NCBI GenBank assembly: GCA_008802785.1
Contig: VUYT01000007.1
Span: forward strand, 248,001-312,000
Reading direction: 5' to 3'
Source: Symmetrospora coprosmae
Taxonomy: Eukaryota > Basidiomycota > Cystobasidiomycetes > Symmetrosporaceae
Length of the DNA stretch: 64,000 nucleotides
Below are positions 46,274 to 56,259 of this stretch, piece after piece. The position numbers were made by a program, and so were the translations under genes. The stretch's first letter is position 1. Each line of letters opens with the position of its first letter. Below the pieces are notes generated by a model. It made no database searches and had not been told where the DNA came from. It worked only from the letters and a program-made list of their open reading frames with translations.

Positions 46274-47616
46274 CTAAGCTGAGGGCTCGGCTGGCGGCAG
46301 GATCGACTTGATAAGCTCGAGCGACTCGCGGTCAACCTCAAACCAGTAATGCTGGAACGACTTGAAGTTGGGATCGGCAAGGATGCCGTCAATGATCGCG
46401 TGGCCGTCTGCAATGTTGACTTTGTACGAGTCCGAGAGCGCCAGCTGCTGCTTGGGGTTCCACTCGGGATCCAAGATCTGAGACCCCGCCGGCAAGTGGT
46501 GTCAGCGAAAAGCTGTCGATGCATTGCAAAGACACGCAACCCACCCATTTGGCGCGGGATGCAATCTCATAGTCGCCAAGGTGCGCAAGGGTCGCCTGGC
46601 CGTACTTGAGGGCGCGAGTGACGGCCCTCTTGACGAACGACGCGTGCATCGCATCGTGCACCTCCTGCCCTTCAAAGACGAAATTGCCTCCGCCGAGGAC
46701 GTACTCGATACCCTGGGTGCTGTTGAGCAAGGCTCGACTCTTCAGCGGCGCCTGAACGTACTCGCGAGGAGTCAGGGCCGCGTTCTTCCAGAGCGTGTCG
46801 CGTCGCGAGAAGCCGTGGTCCGATGGATCGAAGGGCTGAAGACAGTTGCCGTTGTTGTCAAAGCTGGCACAGCAGGACTTGACGGAAGCGCAGCAGTAGC
46901 CTCGCTCCTTTGGATGTCCCTTGTTGGCAGAGTAGGCGGCCGGGCAGCAGCTGCGTTATGGGTGAGGATGGCGCTGCAAGCATTAGCGATACAGATACGC
47001 TTTTGGTGTGAGACACAGATCGCCTCGATGCCACTCACCCGACAGGGGTGCCAACCAGACTTCCTCGGCAACAGTTGTCGTCAACGCTATCGCGGGCGGG
47101 GATGCATGTCAGCCGGATCAGGCACGGGGCGGAATGAGAGTTGCAGCTCACGGGTTGTATGAGGTCTTCCTTGTGGTGCGTCGACCGAGGCTGCCCCAAT
47201 TGACATTCTCGCAGCACTGGCTGGCAGATAGGGCCCGGCTTGCACAGTACCCAGGCTTGTCGGGAGTGACTGGCGATGCTTGCGGGGGTTGCGGAACAGG
47301 ATTGGGGTTTGGGTTGGGATTCGTGTTGGGATGCGTGTGGGTGAAGGTCCGGGCACGAAGACGGGCCGCGATATCCTTCGAATTTGCCTGGGTGTGCGTT
47401 GGAGGCGGAAGGAGGAAGGTAAGCCGCGCGGGTGGCCGGGATATATGTCAGTGACTTTTTCTTCATGCCGCCGTCAACTTATTCCACGCGCTACGGCAGG
47501 CGATACCGTCCGTTAGCTACGCGGCTGGCACTCACCTGGTGAAGTGAACCGGCGCATACGATGGCGGTGAAGGCGTTTGCCGCGAGGAGCAGCTGCGAGA
47601 ACAGGTTGAGTTTCAT
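46274..47616 (-). CDS. Secreted cysteine-rich protein of unknown function
   Basis: Five exons (47616-47536, 47387-47152, 47086-47039, 46950-46545, 46477-46274) encode 324 residues. A signal peptide is clear: MKLNLFSQLLLAANAFTAIV with a CAG cleavage region. It is followed by a basic segment (KDIAARLRARTFTH) and a low-complexity Asn-Pro linker (NTNPNPNPNPVPQPP). A cysteine-rich middle (YCASRALSASQCCENVNW, DDNCCRGS, GCCPAAY, GYCCASVKSCCASF) has about a dozen Cys, several as CC pairs. The last ~190 residues form a helical, Cys-poor domain (REYVQAPLKSRALLNSTQG to the end). I do not recognise a family. Fungal secreted Cys-rich proteins are often effectors or wall-associated factors; that is inference from the secretion signal and Cys pattern only. 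An internal intron removes an in-frame TAA, confirming the CC exon junction. Confidence 0.82.
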
Positions 47617-48170
47617 GTCCTGTGGGCGGTGGGCGGTGGGTTCAAAGATGGTGGGCGTGCGTGAGCTATCTGCGCAAGCGTGGAATCAGGAAGGCTGACT
47701 CGAAAACAAAAAAAATCGATGATGATGAAGCGGAGACGAGAGGAGGAGACTGATGAGATGAAGCGCCTTTCTGGAGTATCACATCGCCGTTGGCCCGACT
47801 GCAGACGGTCGCCTTTCGATTTTCCGTACTGGTCCACGTCAAGCGAGGGCGCTCGCGGTGGTGCCCTTGCGCTCGGATGCATATGCTAGCTGGGGTGCCT
47901 TCCTGGTTCCTGGCGACGTCAATCATGGGTGCCACAGCCCCGGTGAGTGCCGTGTAGCTTGGCCCAACCTCACCGGGCGGATGGCAGTCCCGCTGCGACA
48001 GCGATAATATCGATGGCGGACGCGCGCGCCTTGACAGCTGTGCCTGTACCTGAATCCTCTTTAGGCTAAAAAGTCGTCATCATGTCATCCGCACCGTGGG
48101 AACAATTCGTCAGCCCCGGCGGCCCCAATCGGACCGGACCTCATCCGCGTCCGGAAGCAAAAAAGTGGTA

Positions 48171-48224
48171 CGGTACCAAGTGTCCCACCTACCACAGCGC
48201 ATGCAGCTGTGACACTTGGTACCG
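48171..48224. repeat. 14-bp inverted repeat with 26-nt spacer
   Basis: The left arm CGGTACCAAGTGTC (48171-48184) is the perfect reverse complement of the right arm at 48211-48224. A second nested pair, GTGGTA (48165-48170) with TACCAC (48189-48194), overlaps the left arm. It could be a dimeric regulator site, a hairpin or the remains of an element. Confidence 0.85.
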
Positions 48225-48383
48225 GGATCGATATCGTGTGTAGCGCTAGCACCTCGAGCACAGCCTGGTCATCGGTGACCCGCTCAAGACCGCAGAGAGT
48301 CCAATTCGGTGGGCCGGTGGGTCGGTGGGGACGGGAGGACAGTCGACTCGCGCTAGCTAGTACGCGTTGGCGATGCTGGATTT

Positions 48384-48396
48384 CCCCCCCCCCCCC
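48384..48396 (+). repeat. Homopolymer C run
   Basis: Thirteen consecutive C residues in a non-coding region; homopolymers of this length are error-prone in sequencing. Confidence 0.85.
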
Positions 48397-48682
48397 TCTA
48401 CTGCTGTGCAGGAACTGGAGGCAGCAGTCTGAGAGTCCCAGTCGCTCGGTTAGGTACGGCCCGCACGACTGGCTCAATAGAGGGAGATGGAAGCGGAGGG
48501 AGTCCGATGCAGATGAGCCTGGAGACGACGACGAAAAGTGGCATGGGATCACCAGTTGCCTTGGCCCGTGCAGTTGTGCCCACGGGTGCGTGCGTGCGTT
48601 CGGTACAGGAGAGCGCGTCATAGCCCGTCCTGTCAAGTGCATATGCTACATGTATATGGGGATGAGAGTCGGGCTCTTCCAC

Positions 48683-51519
48683 CTACTTGAGCAGACTCCT
48701 GAGTTCGTCACTGATTGCAATGTCTGGCACCCTGGCCTCTGCGTCCACCTCGTCGTTCACCAGCTTGACGAGCGGGTCATCGTCCTTAGCCTTGGCCAAG
48801 TCCGCAGCGGTCGAGCCAGCCGTCTTGCGCTGCCTAAGTCTCCCTGCAGTGCTCCCAGCCGCCTCCCTCTCCGCCTTGCGCTTGTCAGTCGCTTCGACCA
48901 GGCTCTTGAAGCCAAGGTAGAGCACCTCTGCCTGACTCAATATAGGCTGCGGCTCGAGGGTGCCGGCGAGCTCGTTGATGTACTTGAGGACCTCGTCAAA
49001 CTCGGAGAGGTAGCGGATAATGACGGTGCGGTTGAGCTCGAGGATGCTGAGCGCGACAAAGAGGTGGAAATGTGCGCTGGGCGCGGACCAGAGGTTCTCC
49101 CACACGCTCAGGACATCCTCGAACGCAAACTCGCGCTTGAAGGCTATCAGGATCCACCGGAAGCAGAAAAAGAGATTCAGACTGTCCGTCTTTTCCAGGT
49201 GCCGGTACAGCTGCGGGTCCATGAGAATGATGAGCTCTTGTAGCTGTGTGAGCTGATTCTTCATGCCCGTTTGATCGCGGTAGAAGTTAGGTTTCTAGCA
49301 GGGTGGAGCCACTCACGCGCGTTAGCTGACGAAGCCAAGCTTGTGCTGAGCTGCAGCTACTCACCATGCGCGACTCCATCAGATGCGTGAAACACCAGAA
49401 GACCAGCGTCTCGTCCCCCTCGAGCACGACATACAATGGCGCGCACAGGTCCGATTGCCCCTGCACGTAGCCCAGCTCTTCCTCGTAGTAGTCATACGTG
49501 AGGAGGATCTCGACGAGCTTGTGCGTGTGGTAATTGCCGGGCGCCTGTCCTCCGGCATAGTCGCCCCGAACGGCTGTGTTGATGGTGCTCGCGGCCATCT
49601 GGGCGTTGTAGAGCTCTGTCAGGTTACGGTCGCCCGAAATGGGCGCCGATGCGTTAGACGAGAACATAGTCTGGTTTCTGTCTGTGCGCAGGCAGTCAAT
49701 CTGGATACGGTGGTGCTCCTCGACAAACTTTTCCGTCGACGTCACGTCCTTGCGGCCGAACCAGCGTCCCTTGAGCTGCTCGTACTCGTCCTTCTTGGAC
49801 ATGTAGATATCCGCGCGCTCGGACGCCGTCGAGTCCCAGGGATAGACGTCGAGGAGGAACGGCCACGCCTCGCGCCGGGCGCCCTCGACGAGCCCGCGCT
49901 GAAAGATGCGGCGCTTGGCCTCTTCCCCCGAGAGCATGAGCTTGCCCGTGGCTGGGTCAAACCATGCCTTCCACTCGCTCTCAATGATGGGCTGGACGCC
50001 CTGCACGCGCGTGCTGCGCGGGCGCGGGATCCGGTACGTCGTCGCGAGCACCTCGAACGGCCCGCCGACCAGCTCGTCCGCCTCGACATCTTCCGCCAAC
50101 CCGCCCCCTTCGAACTTCATCTCGGCTCGCCGTGCCCGCTCCCCTTCCTCGGCGACGGTCCGCGCCCAGCGGGCCAGGTACACGCGCGCCGCATCGTACC
50201 CCGCCACCCCGGCGTTCTCGGCCCACTTGCTGTACTCGGGCGAGTTGGCGTTCGCCAGACTGGCAATGGGCGGAGGGAGGTGTTTCAAGATCGGCTTGCT
50301 GAGCGGATGGGAGAGGATCGGGTGAGCAATGTTGTGTGCCGTTGACCGGGCGCGGTGGGTGAGGCGGGAGAAGGACGAGAGGACATTGAATGTGAGATTG
50401 TCGAGCGTGGGCAAGGCTTCCGCGTTGGCCGTTGTCGCGTGGGGCGACAGGGATTGGTGAAGTACGCTCGTCCGCGCCGATGGATCGCTGCTGCCCGAGG
50501 TGGACGAGCGCGTTCGGTGCTGCAAGAGGGCGTTCGCTCCGCCGGTGGCCAGCAGCTCATCCTCGTACAGCGGGACCGAGTGCGCCTCGAGGTCCGTCTG
50601 TGACGGGTTGATGAGGTAGAGGGAGGGCTGTAGCGTCGACTTTACGACGTTGCTGTACCGCTTGAGGGCCAGAATGAGGTCTTCTCCGCCCCACGAGGAC
50701 GGCAGCTTGGTCGACGGCGTCGTCGAACTGGAAGGTGATTTGAGCGCTGCACTCCTCCTGTCCATCATGAGCATGGTCGAAGGTGACTCGTCATCGTGGA
50801 AGAACAGAGGCAGCCCCGGCAGGTTGCGGAGCTGGCCGACGTCGCTGTGGTTTGCCTGGAGGTAGGCTTCCGAGATGTGCACCTGCATGCTGCCATACCA
50901 GTTGGCGAGAGTGGGCGGGTGGACGAGGACAGAGTAGATGGCTGTCAAGGGCACGCTCCAGGTGTGCGTCTTGTACGAGGCTGCCCCGCTGGATGCTGCG
51001 ACTGTGGCGACGGCGTCCAGGGATTCTAAGAACAGAAGAGCGTCTGAGCCTGTTGCCGCTGGCACTCAGCTGGAGAGAGAGAACGGTAAGCCCACCATCC
51101 ATCATGTGCAGGCTCCCTGTTGCCTCTTCTATCTCTACACGAATGTAGCGCTCCTTGTCCTCATCTCGCAGCAGGCCCTCCGGGATCCACGAGAGGAGGA
51201 AGTCCCGCTTTCCGCGCTTGACAAGGGTGATCCAGCCAGGCACATTGTCTCTGCTGTAGGACGACGGGTGAATGTACACCTTGGACTTTGCATACACCAG
51301 CTGGGGCGATGTCGACATGGTCGATGCGGGTGCGGATGCGGACGTGGAGGCTTCGGCGGATGGCGACCGCTCCGCAGCGAGATTCACTTTGACGAGGTCA
51401 GTATCGGATCCTGAGCTGGTGGTGGTGATCCCCTCGTGGTCGTGGTCGTGGTCGCGGACCGCATTGCGCGTGCCCTTATCGTCGTTGTCGTTGCCGTTAC
51501 CCGCTCGTCCACCGGGCAT
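48683..51519 (-). CDS. GYP7: Rab GTPase-activating protein of the GYP7/TBC1D15 family
   Basis: Three exons (51519-51096, 51025-49365, 49294-48683) encode 898 residues. The N-terminal part contains LVYAKSKVYIHPS and the DUF3548-like domain (GWITLVKRGKRDFLLSWIPE; HTWSVPLTAIYSVLVHPPTL). The TBC domain follows: arginine finger in IQIDCLRTDRNQ, glutamine finger in YVQGQSDL, then ETLVFWCFTHLMESRM. The last intron is placed so that the next exon starts KPNFYRDQTGMKNQ, completing the TBC core; the C-terminal region (HLEKTDSLNLFFCFRWIL, FAFEDVLSVWENLWS) matches GYP7. It accelerates GTP hydrolysis by Ypt7-type Rabs and so tunes vacuole fusion. The start was placed after the upstream microsatellite-encoded MDGW repeats. 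Confidence 0.92.
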
Positions 51520-52047
51520 CCTTGCCCGGTCAGCGCGTCTAAAGCAGAAAAGACTGCTCGCTACGGGGCTCGTGGAGGCAGACGGTGACAGGTATATCCC
51601 TTGTGATGCTGCTGCTGCTGCTGAGTATGCGCTGCTATCCTGATGCAATGGGCAACGGTACTCGTACAGAGGAGACGACTGACGCGCGTGTGGACAGCAG
51701 TGAGTGGTCCCCCTCCCTTTGCCACCATCCAGCAGCGAGCTGGACAGCGACGAGGATATAGACGCTCCTTTGTCGCGCGGACACACACATCCATCACATC
51801 CATCCATCCATCCATCCATCCATCCATCCATCCATCCATCCATCCGTCGTTTGGATCCACGTTGACTGTGCTAATCGCACACCGCGTCACACCACGTTCA
51901 ACGCAGCTTGACGTGTCCCTTGTTGGGCGCAGACCAGACTCGAGGTTCCTCAAGAGGAGGAGGAGGAGGTCCATCCACACTCTTTTGACACTCGCATCCA
52001 TCTGTACAACACGCATCTGGTGATACAAGGGCTGCACGGAGGAGGGT
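51520..52047. other. Divergent intergenic region with CATC microsatellite
   Basis: About 530 bp between GYP7 and the membrane protein gene. It contains a (CATC)n tract at 51798-51844. The open frames running through the tract are low complexity and not credible. Confidence 0.55.
51798..51844 (+). repeat. (CATC)n microsatellite
   Basis: About 12 uninterrupted CATC units. On the minus strand it reads (ATGG/GATG)n and provides many in-frame ATG codons upstream of GYP7, which may perturb start selection if transcribed. Confidence 0.9.
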
Positions 52048-54192
52048 ATGCTCATCAAGGGCGAGGGACGGGCGAGTGCTGCGGATGCAGATGCGGATGC
52101 CGTTCATGGACAGACAACAGCGACACAGATGCACGCGGGGAGCACAAGGCGCCGTGCACTGCGAGCTGCAACTGCGACGCAGCATCATCAACGCAAGGAG
52201 GCACTGCATGCGCCTGACGCGCCTGCGTTGACAGCCCCACCGTCCACATCCACTGCAACACCGAGCAAAGGCGGCGACAGACTCCGATATAGGAGGTTCG
52301 ATGGTCCACCACCATTGAGCCTCGACAAGCGACAATCAGGAGGAGCTGGTGTAGGGAATGTCGCAGAGGGATGTGAGTAGTTGTCCTCAAGCCTCGTCGA
52401 CGTCGGGCCGCCCTCGCAGTCAACAGGCTGTCACGTTTCTCCCTGCGTACGAGTACAGTACTCACGCACGCGCCGCTCTTCTCTCTCCCCACCCCTCTCA
52501 CTCCGCCTGCCAGACCCAGAATGCAACACACGAGGGAATGAGGTGCTCAGCTGCTTTCCAGAAGGTGACACGGAGCTCGTTCAGGATGAGTGGAGCAAGT
52601 TCATCTGGTGAGTAGACCGTCTTTCACCCCAACGCGACAGCGCCCCCCGTCCAGATCTGACGGGGTCCCCTCGTGTTGCATTGCATGCGCAGGAACACAA
52701 ACCAGCCTACGTGGATAGGAGCGGGATCCGTAGACATCTACCTGTACAGCGCAGACTCGGAGGAGCAGGTCCAGTCGTGGATGAACATCGACACGGCACG
52801 CGGGTCAATCGGGATTGAGTGGGTTGCGCGACCTTGGCACCGGGGCCCGGTTCTCCTGGTCGGACGTATGGTATGGCAGCGCACTCGAGGCAAGGCTGAC
52901 TGACCGGTCACCGCATGCACAGCCCGAACGAGCTCTGGCTGCCCACGCAGACATCCTGGACCGAAGGGCAGAATATGACGCACGCGTTCTACTTTATCGT
53001 CGCCGCCCACGGGACGCGCATCACAGGCGGCGAGCCGCACCAGCCGACGTTCCAGATGATCCAGACGGCCGCGCCCACGACGCTCTCGAGCGTGCTCGCG
53101 GCCGCGTCGTCGGCCTCGGAGCGCAGCGTGAGCCTCGCCGCCGAGTCCGCGTCGCTCGCAGCCTACATCTCGAGCCTGTCTGCAGCGGGAATCACGACGC
53201 TCGACCCGGGCAACGCGGCCGCTTTATCCTCGCTTGCCGCCGCGTCCTCGTCGCTCGCGTCCGTCTTCGCAACCAATTCTGCTTTGCGCTCGGGCGCTGG
53301 GAGCGGGACGGCCACTGCGGGCCCGCGGAACGTCCAGGGCGGGGCTGGCGCGGGCGACTCGGTCCCCCGCTGGGCCATCGCCGTCATTGCCGTCCTCGGC
53401 TTCCTCGCCCTCCTCGCGGCCCTCGTTGGCGCGTGGTTCATCGTCCGCGCGCTCCAGCGCAGGAGGCAGGAGCAGTATGCACGAGCGGCGGGCGAGAGCA
53501 TCGCGCCTTCCTCGCCTGATCTGGGCGATGGCGGTGGTGCAGGTGCAGGTGCCGGAGCCGGGGCAGGCGTAGGTGTAAGCGAGAAGGGCGCTGCTTGTGT
53601 TGGAGCGGCAGAGGGTGCGGTTGCGGGTGCGGGTACGGGTGCCGGAGCCATGGCTGGACTGGGTCTCGCTGCTGCAGCGACAGGGCGGCGGCGCTCGCGG
53701 GACCCTGACGACCTCGAAAAATCGTATGCTGAGGACCACGACGACCAGTACGCGCGCCGCCCGTCCTCGGACCTCGGCGGCCCCCCGTCCCGGCGCGCGC
53801 TGCTCAACAAGGACAGTTCGCGCTCGCTCGCCAGCGCAAGCTCGTTCAACCCGGGCGACGCGGCGCTCATCAGCAACGCGTTCCGAACCGCGCTCCGGAA
53901 GCCCGAGTTCCCGCACCACGAGGAGAGCGGGTCGAGCGGCGAGGCGCTGAAAAGCCAGTCTGCGAGTCTGGGCGGGCAGCCCGCGCCCGGGACGACGACG
54001 CCCATGCTGGCGTCTGGCGCGCAGGTGGACCCTTTCAGTGCGGAGAGAGGGTACGGCGACCGCGAGTCGGACGAGGAGGACGCTGAGAAGGAGGCCAATG
54101 AGCTCATGATGAAGGCCGAGCTTGCGAGCGAAGGAACGAGCGTGAGGAGCAGCAACGTTCACCGTAAAAAGCCGACCATCACCAGCGATTGA
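52048..54192 (+). CDS. Single-pass membrane protein, unknown function (N-terminus uncertain)
   Basis: A model of exons 52048-52372, 52514-52607, 52693-52803 and 52923-54192 keeps frame and gives 599 residues. The middle ([59 protein letters not shown]) looks like an extracellular beta-rich domain. It is followed by a Ser/Ala-rich segment and one strong TM helix, [20 protein letters not shown], with the stop-transfer sequence [11 protein letters not shown]. The ~230-residue C-terminal tail is low-complexity Gly/Ala ([12 protein letters not shown]) then charged and Ser-rich. This layout resembles fungal single-pass plasma-membrane proteins with an ectodomain. The first exon lacks a signal peptide, so a further 5' exon or a different start is likely. 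The third intron needs a weak GTCAAT donor but no better one keeps the frame. Confidence 0.65.
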
Positions 54193-54651
54193 GCTCGCAA
54201 GAAAGACGCATCGGCACTTCGACACCCGTGCGCTCCCATCCATCTCACCATGTATCCATATCCTTGACATCGTTCCCGTTTCCGTTTCCCGATGTGGCTT
54301 GGCCCCGCTCCTCTTCTCCTTTTTCTTCAGCTCTTCTCCTGCCCGGAGCCAGAGAGGTATGTCTCCGCTCAGTAGTAGTCATTCGCACGCATGTCGTTAG
54401 CTGTCCGAGTCGTGTTCCTCCTCTGTCTCTCACTCCAGGGTACCCTTAATGATGGAGGCGCGATGGACACTAGGCCTGCCAGCTAGCACATTCCCTGCGT
54501 TGTCATCTCTCTCGCCTTTGGGTTGTACGCATATTTTGTTGCTGCTGCTGCTCAATTCCACGGCATTGGTCTGCTTCTGTACAACGCGGGACAACGCCAA
54601 AAGCACAAGGATTGGCCCCGCATGACCAGCTGCAAGCATCAGCTGCTTTAC
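54193..54651. other. Convergent intergenic region
   Basis: About 460 bp between the stop codons of the membrane protein gene and the mitochondrial protein gene; both 3' UTRs. Nothing else recognised. Confidence 0.55.
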
Positions 54652-55954
54652 CTAAGTCTGCTCGTCCTTGTCCATTGCCTTTTGGTCGTCCTCTGCGCTC
54701 TTCTGCTCCTTGCTCTCGGTGAGTGCCTCTCCCGCGCGCTTGCCCGTCGTCTCTGGGGTGCTGTAGTCCTTGTGCGCGCCCGGGCTGCCGTCGTCGCTAT
54801 CGGCCGAGGCCTGGCGGATGGCCTTGTTGACGGCCTTCATGTCGCGGGCGCCCTCGCCACCGGCCTGCTGGTTGAGCTGCTGCGACATGCGGGCTAAAGA
54901 GGGGTCCGGGTCGGGTCACCGCGTCAGTCATTGAGTGTGCGGATAACAGGTTGTCAGCGATAAGCAGGAGGCTGGCTCGGGCCACCGGGTGAAAGTGGGG
55001 CAAAAGTCCGTCACGCACCAGCTGCGTTGAACTTGCCAGAGTCGCCCTTGAGGCCGCCCTTGGCGTCGTGGTTGGACGCAGACTCTGCGGGCTCTGGGCT
55101 CGCCTGCTTCTTTACGACGTCGTCGTTGTGCTCGACCTCTGCGCGGAGGCCGTGGTCGCCCTGTCCGTGGGGCTTGCCCTCGCCTGCCTTGTCGCCGACG
55201 TTGTCTGCGGGGCGCGCAGTCGTCATTGCGTCAGCTCGGATTCGACCCCTCCGAGGAAGCCTGCCTTTGTACGGGCGAGACGAGCTCGGGACGAGTTATT
55301 GGCAAGGCACGCACCTGGCGTGTTCTCAGAGATGGGCTGGTGCGCCTCGGTCTCGGCGGGGAGGCGGAGGTGGGGCTTGAACTTCTCCTTTGGCGCGGGG
55401 AGGTGGTGCGTGTCCTTGTTGACGGCAGGCGGCGAGGTCACTGCGGGATCATTGGCAGGGGAGGCGATCAGCTGCTTCAACGGCGCCCGGCGATCCCCAT
55501 CCCCCAGCCTGTCTGGGCCCGGCAAAGGAGCAGGGGCGAGCACCCACTGTAGAAGAGGAGAGGGGCAAAGACCAGCAGAGATCCAATCTGTAGATGGATG
55601 CAGCAGTGCAAAGCCGGAGCCAGAGCCAGAGCCGCACGGGGCAGATCAGCCATCCCATTTCATCCCGTCCGGTTCAGCCAGCCAGGAGCAGCCAATCTCG
55701 GTGCACCACAACCACGACCACGGCCACGGCCACGGCCCACTCACGGCCCAGGGGACGTCGCTCCCTCCCGTCTTTGGCGTCATGTGCTCTGCAGCGTCCT
55801 TGACCTTCTCCGTGGCCTGCTTTACCGTCTGGGATGCTCCCTCTGCGGCCTGCTTTACGCTCTCGGTCGTCGACGAGGCGGCCCGTCGCTGGACGGCGGG
55901 TGCCCTCAGAGCGGGGCGGGCTGCAGCTCGGATAGCGGCGGTGGTTCTGAGCAT
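54652..55954 (-). CDS. Predicted mitochondrial single-pass protein with hydrophilic C-terminus
   Basis: Five exons (55954-55745, 55587-55548, 55440-55315, 55204-55019, 54893-54652) encode 267 residues. The N-terminus MLRTTAAIRAAARPALRAPA is a strong mitochondrial presequence (Arg, Ala, no acidic residues), followed by repeated amphipathic segments SVKQAAEGASQTVKQATEKV. A short hydrophobic helix, encoded partly by a 40-nt exon, is IGSLLVFAPLLFYM. The remaining ~170 residues are very hydrophilic, Gly/Asp/Lys-rich (NAAGAARMSQQLNQQAGGEG), resembling LEA- or KGG-like stress proteins. No known family is assigned; a small inner-membrane protein with an intermembrane or matrix tail is the working picture. 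A (GT)n tract lies directly upstream of the start. Confidence 0.78.
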
Positions 55955-56259
55955 GTTTGTGCGTGTGTATGTGTGTGTGTGTGTGTATATATCTATGCTG
56001 CGTCTCTGTTGCCGGAGTGAGAGAAGGAGAGAGCGTGAGAGGACTGGGGAGAGCCGGAGGAGAGGGACGGGACAGGACAGGAGGAGCATCAGAGGGAGGA
56101 AGGAGGACGAGGGAGGGTCCACCTTGCACCCAATTCATCCAACACCATCTACACACAGCACATAGCACAGTTGAGCAATCAATCCCACGGCGTCGCAACT
56201 GTGTGAACAGTAGTGCGCACCTCCCACCAGCCGCAAGAGTCCGAGCTCCAGCAGCCACG
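55955..56259. other. Divergent intergenic region with (GT)n
   Basis: About 305 bp between the mitochondrial protein and SLU7 start codons. The first 35 bp hold the GT-rich tract listed separately. Confidence 0.6.
55961..55986 (+). repeat. GT-rich dinucleotide tract
   Basis: A run of mostly GT dinucleotides ending in TATATAT. In the gene orientation (minus) it is a (CA)n leader starting within 10 nt of the start codon at 55954. Confidence 0.8.

Larger units (their letters stand above)
47617..48682. other. Long intergenic region with inverted repeat and poly-C
   Basis: Over 1 kb between the GYP7 stop codon and the secreted-protein start. It holds a 14-bp perfect inverted repeat (48171-48224), a run of 13 C (48384-48396) and otherwise unremarkable sequence. 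Open frames on the plus strand lack support. Confidence 0.6.

Noticed and set aside
48384-48396. Poly-C run as a functional G-quadruplex or i-motif
   Set aside because: A single homopolymer run does not form a quadruplex with other G runs nearby; possibly a length error.
48209-49243. 344-codon plus-strand frame next to GYP7
   Set aside because: Antisense to the GYP7 C-terminal exon, with a non-coding start region.
51643-52023. Open frame encoding an IHPS repeat
   Set aside because: The repeat is only the translated CATC microsatellite; no splice or domain support.
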